Source: Proteobacteria bacterium SPGG2 (GTDB lineage: Bacteria; Pseudomonadota; Gammaproteobacteria; Acidiferrobacterales; SPGG2). From it: a DNA stretch of 12,282 bases. Both the position numbers and the translations under genes were made by a program. Shown piece after piece: positions 6,651 through 12,282 of this stretch; within the stretch, counting starts at the first letter, position 1, and each line of letters opens with the position of its first letter. The stretch covers positions 1-12,282 of the forward strand of contig LXTK01000262.1 of NCBI GenBank assembly GCA_001643475.1, in the 5' to 3' direction. Below the pieces are notes generated by a model, which had not been told where the DNA came from, ran no database searches, and saw only the letters and a program-made list of their open reading frames with translations.

Positions 6651-7394
6651 CTATGACATGTAGGCCCCGCCATTCACCGGCAGGTTGATCCCAGTAATGT
6701 AGTTGGTTTCATCCGCACACAAAAAGGCCACCGCATGCGCAACTTCATCGGGACGGGCGGCCCGCTTCAAGGGGATGCTGGCAACAATGGCCTTACGCAT
6801 CTCCTCGGGCATGGCCCGAGTCATTTCGGTATCGACATACCCCGGCGAAACTGTGTTGACGGTGATACCCTTGCTCGCCACCTCTTGCGCTAGCGCCATG
6901 GTGAACCCATGAACACCCGCCTTGGCGGCGGAATAGTTGGTCTGACCAAACTGTCCCTTTTGGCCGTTTACGGAGGAAATATTGACGATACGGCCAAAAC
7001 CACGGTCAATCATGTCATCGAGCACGCATCGGGTAACGTTGAAAACACTATCAAGGTTGGTACTGAGCACGGCTTGCCACTGCTCTTTTTCCATCTTTTG
7101 CAGGGTCTTGTCCCGCGTAATGCCGGCACAGTTTACGAGGATGTCGATGGGACCGATGCGCTCCTGCACGTCTCGAACCATATCGGCGCTAGACTCGAAC
7201 GAGGAGACATCGCCGACCGTGAGCTCAATCCTTAGGCCCTCAGCGCGCCGCGCTGCTTGCCATGAGATGGCCGCCTGTTGCTCCGCCGGCAAGTACCCAG
7301 CGACGACTTGTCGGCCTTGATTATCGAGGTGTTTGCAGATCTCAGTTCCGATTCCGCCGGTCCCCCCAGTAATGAGTGCGATTCGTTCTTGCAT
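6651..7394 (-). CDS. phaB: Acetoacetyl-CoA reductase
   Basis: Reduces acetoacetyl-CoA to (R)-3-hydroxybutyryl-CoA with NADPH, the second step of polyhydroxybutyrate synthesis, in the cytoplasm. The 247-residue short-chain dehydrogenase has the cofactor motif TGGTGGIG (9-16), NCAG (88-91), N113, the catalytic serine in NISSVNG (138-144), and Y154-x3-K158. The stretch NGQKGQFGQTNYS is characteristic of PhaB and separates it from FabG. Length matches the family (246-248). ATG 7394 gives the usual MxxRIALITGG beginning, though no strong Shine-Dalgarno precedes it (only ATCGCGG). It has its own promoter inside the 75-bp gap after the upstream hydrolase gene and is followed by the phasin-like gene, which has a second promoter. 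Confidence 0.96.
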   Translation of the reverse strand: MQERIALITGGTGGIGTEICKHLDNQGRQVVAGYLPAEQQAAISWQAARRAEGLRIELTVGDVSSFESSADMVRDVQERIGPIDILVNCAGITRDKTLQKMEKEQWQAVLSTNLDSVFNVTRCVLDDMIDRGFGRIVNISSVNGQKGQFGQTNYSAAKAGVHGFTMALAQEVASKGITVNTVSPGYVDTEMTRAMPEEMRKAIVASIPLKRAARPDEVAHAVAFLCADETNYITGINLPVNGGAYMS

Positions 7395-7423
7395 CCGCGA
7401 TAGCCGTTTGATTGTTCAACCTA

Positions 7424-7463
7424 TTGTGCAATGCAGCATAGTCCAGCCTCAAACCACTGTCAA
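7424..7463 (-). promoter_or_regulatory. Sigma-70 promoter of phaB with overlapping PhaR-type operator
   Basis: Read on the minus strand: -35 TTGACA (7463-7458), a 17-bp spacer, -10 TATGCT (7440-7435), and an imperfect dyad TGCTGC-N3-GCACAA (plus 7424-7438) whose core TGC-N3-GCA (7427-7435) begins at the last base of the -10 box. The layout matches the phasin promoter to within one base. The operator role is inferred from family knowledge of PhaR. Confidence 0.78.
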
Positions 7464-7469
7464 TGACAC

Positions 7470-8417
7470 TCAAACCGCTTGGTCTGGCTGCTCGGTACGC
7501 TCGCAACGTGGCCGCAGGCCTCCCATTTGGCGCAAGCGCCGGATCCACCGCCGCCACCAAGCAACGGAGTGATAATCGATAAATTCGCGAATTAATGTGA
7601 CGAAACGATCCGGTTGTTCGAGTTGAATGGCATGACCCACGTCTGGCCAAACGACCATTCGGCCGCGGCGCAATGCGGAACTCAGGCGTTCGAGTGCGTC
7701 CGGGAACACAAGGACGTCACGGCCTCCTGCCAGGACCAGCACCGGCAGCCTAAGCTTTGGCAGCTCAGCTTCCACATTCCAACTATCCAGCGTTTGGATA
7801 TGTCCGACCACCGCTTCCGGCGCCATACGAGCAGCGTCGCTGACGAGCGTCACGAATGCCTGGTCGTGGGGCAGTGTAGGTGCCAGTCGTGTCAATGCAC
7901 TGCGCAACAACGCACGATTCGCGCCCAGGTGGCGCAGCAATCGGAAAGTAAGGCCAAGGGTTTCACGATCGATATCGAACAGCCGCCATGTCCAGTGGGC
8001 CAAAGAATTCCCACGGCACACGACAGATTGTCCTTCTGCCGGAGGCGGCGCGACCAACACCAAGGAGCGCACTAATTCGGGATGGTCCAAGGCGAATTGC
8101 AGGGCGACCGCACCCCCGAGCGAATGGCCAACCAAATGAACCGGGCCTAGATCTAGGCTTGAGACAAAGGCGTGCACGTCATTGACGAGCATCTCGATGT
8201 TGTGACCAAAACCCGGTCGTTCGCTATCACCACAGCCGCGCATATCTGGTGCGTACGCCCGGTAGTGGGCGGGCAAACGTGTCAACACGGGTTGCCACCA
8301 CCGCCAAGATGCGAAATTGCCGTGAAGCAACAGTAACGTTGCGTCACCGCTTTCGGCTGCGTCGCTTCCAGCCACTTGGTAGTGCACCCTCAGGTTGGCG
8401 GTTTGAACGAAAGGCAT
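7470..8417 (-). CDS. Alpha/beta-fold hydrolase
   Basis: A 315-residue alpha/beta hydrolase with no signal peptide, so probably cytoplasmic. The oxyanion strand is LLLLHGNFASW (28-38), followed by DMRGCGDS (58-65). The nucleophile elbow is G97-H-S99-L-G-G, and the likely acid and base are D234 (GGRDVL) and H262 (DVGHAIQLEQP). A lid-like helical region spans about 125-215. The tail after about 285 is unusually basic and tryptophan-rich (WWRRWIRRLR), which might touch membrane or polymer surface. The nucleophile motif has His, not the cysteine of intracellular PhaZ depolymerases, so that function is not assigned. ATG 8417 is chosen over an in-frame TTG at 8426; GGGAG lies about 10 bases upstream. 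Its stop lies just before the phaB -35 box, so it may be transcribed independently of phaB. Confidence 0.9.
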   Translation of the reverse strand: MPFVQTANLRVHYQVAGSDAAESGDATLLLLHGNFASWRWWQPVLTRLPAHYRAYAPDMRGCGDSERPGFGHNIEMLVNDVHAFVSSLDLGPVHLVGHSLGGAVALQFALDHPELVRSLVLVAPPPAEGQSVVCRGNSLAHWTWRLFDIDRETLGLTFRLLRHLGANRALLRSALTRLAPTLPHDQAFVTLVSDAARMAPEAVVGHIQTLDSWNVEAELPKLRLPVLVLAGGRDVLVFPDALERLSSALRRGRMVVWPDVGHAIQLEQPDRFVTLIREFIDYHSVAWWRRWIRRLRQMGGLRPRCERTEQPDQAV

Positions 8418-8734
8418 GCTTTCCAAACTCCCATACTTGCAACGTCCAACCCGGCTCGTAAACCGACCACTCTCCAGTTTGGACTCCCCTAGGTGCTGTA
8501 ATAATAGTCGTGTTTACCCCTAGCTGGATCACGGAGGTGAGATCTGCCCTACGCGCCGGTCGGGTATTTGTATTCGAACGCCGCAGGACATCTCGCGCTC
8601 CTTTGTTCTTCGCGAGACTCACGTTGCTGGAACAACGTCCCTTACGCCAAGCCTTAAACCCTCTACTGTGAAAAACTCTGCCCTTACAGATCGCCGAGGC
8701 CCTGGGTGGCGAGGATCAGGTAACTGCCGACCCG
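8418..8734. other. 317-bp region without a supported gene
   Basis: It lies between the minus-strand hydrolase and the plus-strand TPR gene. A minus-strand open frame (8344-8622) overlaps the hydrolase start and shows no family features. On the plus strand the TPR frame is open back to 8672 and reads LQIAEALGGEDQ before the GTG start, with TGA at 8669-8671 just before that. This looks like more of a decayed TPR gene. No clear promoter was seen for either flanking gene. Confidence 0.5.
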
Positions 8735-9637
8735 GTGAATCTGCTCGCGCGAATCCACTGCTTGCGTGGGGAACCTCGGGAAGCCAGCAAGTACGCGGCC
8801 CGCAACGTCGAGCAGATGCACAAGGTCGGAAACCAGATCGAGGAAGCCGCCATAGCCGGTGTGCTTGCTTTTGCCTACGGCCTGCACGGGCGGTTCTCGC
8901 AGGCCGTCGAAGCGGCGCATCGGGGTGTCGAGGTAGCGCAGAAAACAGAACACCTGCCGACAATCGCTGCTTGTTTCATGTTTCGCGCCGTGGCCCACGG
9001 ATGGCATGGCGACCTAGAGGCGGCGGTCCCCGATTTTGAGCAGGCTATCGCAGTGTGCACAAAATCGGGCGACCTCTTCCGTAAGTACTTAACCCATGGC
9101 AGGCGCGGCGAGGCCTACCTCTTGGCAGACGGTGTCGAGTCGGCGGAGACTGACCTCACCGAATGCCTGGCCCTCGGCGATCAGATCGGCACATCGTTCC
9201 ACCGTGGTGCCTTCCAGGCGTTGCTCGCGAAGGTCCGCCTGCAGCAGGGTGATGTGGAACGGGCGCTGCGGCTTAGCGAAGAGGCCGTAAAAATAGCGAC
9301 TGACACTGCTCAGACGTGGAGCCGTTCGATCGCACTGCGTATCCGTGCCGAGGCTCTGTTGGCGGCCGATCCCCCGCACCTAACAGCGGCTGAGGAAGCG
9401 GTGAGGGACGCGATCGAGATCCAAAAACAACGCGAGTGTCGTTGTGACCTCGCGTGGTCGCAGCTGGTGTTAGGTTATGTCCTCGCGGCCAAGGGTGAAC
9501 CCGAAGATGCGAGGAAGGCTTTTGACACCGCCGCTCAGATGTTTGAGGGGGCGGGTATTGCCCAGGGCCGGGACAAGACGGCAGCCGCCCGTGATGTACT
9601 CGGGCAGACGCGCAAAAGCGGTGCGGCGGTCCACTGA
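8735..9637 (+). CDS. TPR-repeat protein, probable C-terminal remnant of a cyclase/ATPase-TPR signalling protein
   Basis: About 300 residues of tandem helical pairs of TPR type, for example RGEPREASKYAARN, GRFSQAVEAAHRGVEVAQ, GDLEAAVPDFEQAIAVC, GDVERALRLSEEAVKIA and GEPEDARKAFDTAAQMFEG. The order of repeats, including RGEAYLLADG and the LRIRAEALLAADPP segment, resembles the C-terminal third of large proteins with class III adenylate cyclase, ATPase and TPR domains. No cyclase or ATPase portion lies upstream: the frame opens at 8672, right after a stop. GTG 8735 has no convincing ribosome site, and the coding-like sequence continues upstream of it. It is the only plus-strand gene between phaB and phaE. 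It may be a silent 5'-truncated remnant or an expressed protein-binding scaffold; I favour the remnant. Confidence 0.65.
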   Translation: MNLLARIHCLRGEPREASKYAARNVEQMHKVGNQIEEAAIAGVLAFAYGLHGRFSQAVEAAHRGVEVAQKTEHLPTIAACFMFRAVAHGWHGDLEAAVPDFEQAIAVCTKSGDLFRKYLTHGRRGEAYLLADGVESAETDLTECLALGDQIGTSFHRGAFQALLAKVRLQQGDVERALRLSEEAVKIATDTAQTWSRSIALRIRAEALLAADPPHLTAAEEAVRDAIEIQKQRECRCDLAWSQLVLGYVLAAKGEPEDARKAFDTAAQMFEGAGIAQGRDKTAAARDVLGQTRKSGAAVH

Positions 9638-9792
9638 ATCACCGGCCCCGCCTGTTGCGAATTCATTCAACCATGAAGCAATAACTGTCTCACTGTTACC
9701 TGTAGCAACGGATAACCCCACAAAACGCTACTAGGCGTTGAGCGGGTTATTGCCGTCTCCACTTGTTGCCGTCGGCTGCTGTGTAGAAAGAG

Positions 9793-9807
9793 CTAACCCG
9801 AGGTTAG
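9793..9807. repeat. Short inverted repeat in the gap after phaR
   Basis: CTAACC and GGTTAG pair over 6 bp around a 3-base loop. On the minus strand it is followed by CTCTTTCT, so it may be a weak phaR terminator, 51 bp past the phaR stop. The rest of the 221-bp gap (9638-9858) holds a run of eight T bases at about 9829-9836 and nothing else I can name. Confidence 0.35.
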
Positions 9808-9858
9808 GCCTTTACTGCCCAGCTCCAGTTTTTTTTGCAGTCATGGCAATCCATGAAG

Positions 9859-10347
9859 CTAGGTCTTGTCCGACTCCTTGGCCGCTTTTTGCTGGCGCGG
9901 CGCCTGACTAGTGCCCGCCGCTTTCAAAAAGCTTTCCTGGATGTCCGCCCACACCTTGAGATTGCGTTGTGTGACCTCGGACATCGCACTGACGGGATTA
10001 GCGCCAAACACATTCATCTGATCCTGCATCGACTTCTGTTGTTCTGCGACAAGGGCCAAACTCTTTTCAAGGTAGCTGGTAAAGGCCTGCTGTACGTTGT
10101 CGCCATAGAAGCGAATCATTTTGGTAAGCACTTCGGTCGTAAACAAAGGCTCACCACCGGATTCCTGTTCGATGATTATTTGTAACAGGATACTGCGGGT
10201 AAGATCTTCTTCCGTATTCGCCTCAATCACGCGGAATTCGCTGCCGCTCAACACAAGCTCACGAACGTCGGCCAATGTTATATAGTGGCTGAGCTCCGTG
10301 TCATAGAGTCGACGATTTGGGTACTTTTTGATGATTCTTACTGCCAC
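9859..10347 (-). CDS. phaR: Polyhydroxyalkanoate synthesis regulator PhaR
   Basis: PhaR represses phasin and other PHA genes by binding DNA and is released when it binds PHA polymer. The 162-residue protein has the PHB/PHA accumulation regulator DNA-binding domain at about 4-63 (IKKYPNRRLYDTE, then YITLADVRELV and EEDLTRSILLQII). The PHB-binding domain follows at about 67-107 (PLFTTEVLTKMIRFYGDNVQ, then YLEKS). The tail from about 145 is Ala/Lys/Gln-rich and probably disordered. GTG 10347 is the only start that gives the conserved beginning; the only upstream purine stretch is GGGCGA. It lies 84 bp downstream of phaA on the same strand, so the two are probably co-transcribed. TGC-N3-GCA sites ahead of phaB, the phasin-like gene and phaA/phaE are its likely targets. 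Confidence 0.95.
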   Translation of the reverse strand: MAVRIIKKYPNRRLYDTELSHYITLADVRELVLSGSEFRVIEANTEEDLTRSILLQIIIEQESGGEPLFTTEVLTKMIRFYGDNVQQAFTSYLEKSLALVAEQQKSMQDQMNVFGANPVSAMSEVTQRNLKVWADIQESFLKAAGTSQAPRQQKAAKESDKT

Positions 10348-10403
10348 GTGACATCGCCCATGAATATTATGCTTGCTATCTGTAGTGACCGCCGCCGGTA
10401 ACG

Positions 10404-10415
10404 TTTGCTTGCAAA
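10404..10415. promoter_or_regulatory. Palindrome between phaA and phaR, possible variant operator
   Basis: TTTGC-TT-GCAAA is a perfect dyad 57 bp upstream of the phaR start. It keeps the TGC/GCA half sites but with a 2-base spacer instead of 3, so PhaR binding and autoregulation are only a possibility. Confidence 0.25.
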
Positions 10416-10431
10416 TTCTCTATGTATTTCT

Positions 10432-11613
10432 TCATCTCTCTACTGCCAGTGCGACGCCCTGCCCGCCGCCGATACACAGTGTCGCCAGGCCCCGGTGGGC
10501 ATCACGACGTTTCATCTCATAGAGTAATGTAACGAGAATGCGTGCGCCGGAGGCGCCAATTGGGTGCCCCAGCGCGATGGCGCCTCCATTGACGTTAACC
10601 TTGCTGGTGTCCCAACCAAGATCTTGGTTAACCGAGATCGCCTGGGCCGCGAAGGCTTCATTCGCCTCGATCAGGTCCAGATCATCAATCTGCCAGCCCG
10701 CTTTCTCCAGGCAACGGCGTGAGGCCGGAATAGGACCCGTCCCCATGATGGCCGGATCAACACCGGCACTGGCAAAGGCGACTACGCGCGCCATAGACCT
10801 CAGTCCCAGTTTTTTAGCAGTGCTTTCGGTCATCATGATCACAGCGGCCGCGCCGTCGTTGACCCCGGAAGCATTACCCGGTGTTACGGTGCCTTCCTTT
10901 TCGAACGCCGGACGAAGCTTGGCCAAGCCCTCCGCGGTTGTACCGTGGCGTGGAAACTCATCGGTATCGAACACAATGGGTTCACCTTTGCGTTGTGGAA
11001 TCTCGACCGGAATGATCTCCTCTTTAAATCGTTCTGCCTTTTGGGCTGCTTCCGCTTTCTGTTGCGAGCTAGCCGCAAACTGGTCTTGCTCGCCGCGATC
11101 GATCTCGTACTTGCGTACGATATTCTCGGCCGTAACTCCCATGTGATATTGGTTGAATGCGTCCCACAGGCCATCAACAATCATAGAGTCTTTCATCGCC
11201 CAATCACCCATCTTGGTGCCCACACGTGACTTGGGCAACACATGCGGCGCTAGCGACATACTCTCTTGCCCGCCAGCAATGACCACGTTGGCGTCGCCAC
11301 AGCGGATTGCCTGCACGCCGAGATGGACAGATTTGAGTCCGCTGCCACAGACCTTATTGATGGTCAGGGCCGATACCGAAACCGGCAGACCTGCTTCGAT
11401 GGCCGCCTGGCGGGCCGGGTTCTGGCCCGCACCACCCGTCAAGGTCTGCCCCATAATTACTTCATCGATTTGCTCAGGTTTAACCCCACTACGCTCAAGT
11501 AGCCCCACGATGACCTTGGCACCCAGGCTGCTGCCTGGAATCTGTGACAGGCCCCCGCCAAACGTGCCCACTGCCGTACGGCCGGCGGCCACGATGACGA
11601 CATCTTCACTCAT
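10432..11613 (-). CDS. phaA: Acetyl-CoA acetyltransferase (biosynthetic thiolase)
   Basis: Condenses two acetyl-CoA to acetoacetyl-CoA, the first step of polyhydroxybutyrate synthesis. The 393-residue length is that of biosynthetic thiolases. The catalytic residues are C89 (NKVCGSGLKS), H350 (LGHPIGASG) and C380 (CIGGGQG), close to C89, H348 and C378 of the Zoogloea enzyme. Further family motifs are ANEAFAAQ and GNASGVNDGAAA. The start is certain: AGGAGG stands six bases upstream of ATG 11613. It is first in a minus-strand unit with phaR and is divergent from phaE. The 212-bp region between phaA and phaE carries two TGC-dyad sites. A gene symbol atoB would fit on enzymology, but the PHA neighbours favour phaA. 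Confidence 0.97.
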   Translation of the reverse strand: MSEDVVIVAAGRTAVGTFGGGLSQIPGSSLGAKVIVGLLERSGVKPEQIDEVIMGQTLTGGAGQNPARQAAIEAGLPVSVSALTINKVCGSGLKSVHLGVQAIRCGDANVVIAGGQESMSLAPHVLPKSRVGTKMGDWAMKDSMIVDGLWDAFNQYHMGVTAENIVRKYEIDRGEQDQFAASSQQKAEAAQKAERFKEEIIPVEIPQRKGEPIVFDTDEFPRHGTTAEGLAKLRPAFEKEGTVTPGNASGVNDGAAAVIMMTESTAKKLGLRSMARVVAFASAGVDPAIMGTGPIPASRRCLEKAGWQIDDLDLIEANEAFAAQAISVNQDLGWDTSKVNVNGGAIALGHPIGASGARILVTLLYEMKRRDAHRGLATLCIGGGQGVALAVER

Positions 11614-11667
11614 GATTTCCTCCTAATGTATGGTGCTGCAGGGGGATGTACGGACCGCACAAACCCT

Positions 11668-11685
11668 TTGCGGCAGCGCAACATA
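11668..11685 (-). promoter_or_regulatory. Candidate phaA -10 box with PhaR-type dyad
   Basis: Read on the minus strand: TATGTT (11685-11680), whose last T begins a core TGC-GCT-GCC (plus 11672-11680), inside a dyad TTGCG-N4-CGCAA (plus 11668-11681). The core differs from TGC-N3-GCA by one base. The hexamer 17 bp upstream (TGAATT) is a poor -35, so the promoter call is tentative; the layout repeats that seen at phaB. Confidence 0.45.
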
Positions 11686-11752
11686 GACTACCAGAGATGG
11701 CCAATTCACGCCATATGTCTGTACACAAAAAAGGGACTTTAAGGCAGACCTA

Positions 11753-11769
11753 TATGTTGCAGCGCACAA
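11753..11769 (+). promoter_or_regulatory. Candidate phaE -10 box with PhaR-type dyad
   Basis: TATGTT (11753-11758) runs into the core TGC-AGC-GCA (11758-11766), giving TGTTGC-N3-GCACAA overall. This is the same offset between -10 and dyad as at phaB. No good -35 lies 16-18 bp upstream (AAAGGG), so an activator or another promoter may be used. An alternative promoter is TTGCAG, 17 bp, TATCCT (11757-11785). Confidence 0.5.
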
Positions 11770-11825
11770 ATCACTATGATATCCTGCGGACAAATCATCA
11801 ACAGCCCTTTGCAGAGACAGAATCA

Positions 11826-12282
11826 GTGAGTGACGACCCATTCTCTTCCGCAAGCAAGGATTGGCTGGCCTTCCAGCAGCAGTATTCGGATGCCTGGCGC
11901 GCATTGGGCGACCAAGTCCGCGAGACCACGTCGACGGCTGAAACGCCGACCAACCCTTGGGCCGAGGCGCTCGATAGTTGGTGGAAGGCGGTGTCTGCGG
12001 GTGCCACCCCGGAAGTCAATGATTTCTACGCCAGGCTCAGCCAGCAAGCAAAGGCCTTTTTTCGTCTGTCAGAGGGCTTCGGCCAGATGACGCAAACGGC
12101 CACTGGGGCTCAATTATTGCGCCAGGATGTGGTGGCCCTGTGTAAGAAAGAGATGGGCGACAACCCGCTGGTGGGACCGCTGCTACGCCAGGTGGACACG
12201 ATCTTTGTGGAGCGTGAGGATAAAGACCAGTCCGCCGTACTCAAAAAAGCCCTGAAAGTGCTCGCCAGTGGCCGCTCCCTGG
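11826..12282 (+). CDS. phaE: Class III PHA synthase subunit PhaE, N-terminal part (runs off window end)
   Basis: PhaE pairs with the catalytic subunit PhaC to form class III PHA synthase at the granule surface; it has no catalytic residues of its own. The open frame from GTG 11826 gives 152 residues to the window edge. It begins with DWLAFQQQYSDAWRALG, then NPWAEALDSWWKAVS, and FYARLSQQAKAFFRLSEGF, the order of aromatic-rich helices seen in PhaE N-termini. PhaR-type synthase subunits (class IV) look different. GTG is chosen because homologues begin shortly before DWL. An in-frame ATG at 11754 would add 24 residues but lies inside the operator-like dyad. The ribosome site before GTG is weak (GAGACAG). 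It is divergent from phaA; phaC is expected directly downstream, outside the window. Confidence 0.88.
   Translation, partial: MSDDPFSSASKDWLAFQQQYSDAWRALGDQVRETTSTAETPTNPWAEALDSWWKAVSAGATPEVNDFYARLSQQAKAFFRLSEGFGQMTQTATGAQLLRQDVVALCKKEMGDNPLVGPLLRQVDTIFVEREDKDQSAVLKKALKVLASGRSL

Noticed and set aside
8418..8426. TTG start three codons upstream for the alpha/beta hydrolase
   Set aside because: TTG is a rare start and ATG 8417 has acceptable spacing from GGGAG.
8344..8622. Minus-strand 92-residue open frame overlapping the start of the alpha/beta hydrolase
   Set aside because: No family features, arginine-rich composition typical of a shadow frame, and it overlaps the well-supported hydrolase in another frame.
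9710..9780. Short repeats (TTGCCGTC twice, AACGC/GCGTT dyad) after the TPR gene
   Set aside because: Too short and irregular to be an attachment site, repeat array or RNA gene.
11754..11825. In-frame upstream ATG as an alternative phaE start
   Set aside because: It lies within the operator-like dyad and adds residues with no resemblance to PhaE N-termini; no ribosome site precedes it.

Overview
The window looks like ordinary chromosome from a gammaproteobacterium that stores polyhydroxyalkanoate (PHA). The last gene reads as PhaE, the non-catalytic subunit of a class III PHA synthase, a type best known from purple sulfur bacteria and relatives (Chromatiales). Base composition is moderate. 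No tRNA, rRNA, CRISPR array or intact mobile element was found. The genus cannot be named from the sequence.

Left part (1-5040). On the minus strand lie the first two thirds of aconitase A (acnA), a stand-alone HD-domain alarmone hydrolase of the MESH1/SAH type, and a small unrecognised protein. A plus-strand gene for an exported FKBP-type prolyl isomerase follows. It converges, at a perfect 10-bp hairpin, on a minus-strand pair: a metallo-beta-lactamase-fold hydrolase and a 57-residue one-membrane-segment protein whose start overlaps the hydrolase stop (ATGA).

Middle (5209-6186). NAD-dependent malate dehydrogenase (mdh) lies on the plus strand. With aconitase it makes two TCA-cycle enzymes in the window.

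Right part (6266-12282) is a PHA locus. On the minus strand are phaA (thiolase), phaR (regulator), an alpha/beta hydrolase, phaB (acetoacetyl-CoA reductase) and a short phasin-like gene broken by a one-base frameshift. phaE starts divergently from phaA and runs off the edge; phaC is expected beyond it. PhaA condenses two acetyl-CoA, PhaB reduces the product to 3-hydroxybutyryl-CoA, and PhaE with PhaC polymerises it. Phasins coat the granules and PhaR represses the genes. A plus-strand TPR gene between the hydrolase and phaR looks like the C-terminal remnant of a much larger signalling protein.

The most interesting result is regulatory. phaB and the phasin-like gene have nearly identical promoters: TTGACA, 17 bp, then a -10 box that touches or overlaps a TGC-N3-GCA dyad. 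That dyad matches the known PhaR recognition core. Related dyads, each starting in TATGTTGC, occur twice in the phaA/phaE intergenic region. The window therefore seems to hold both the regulator and most of its operators.
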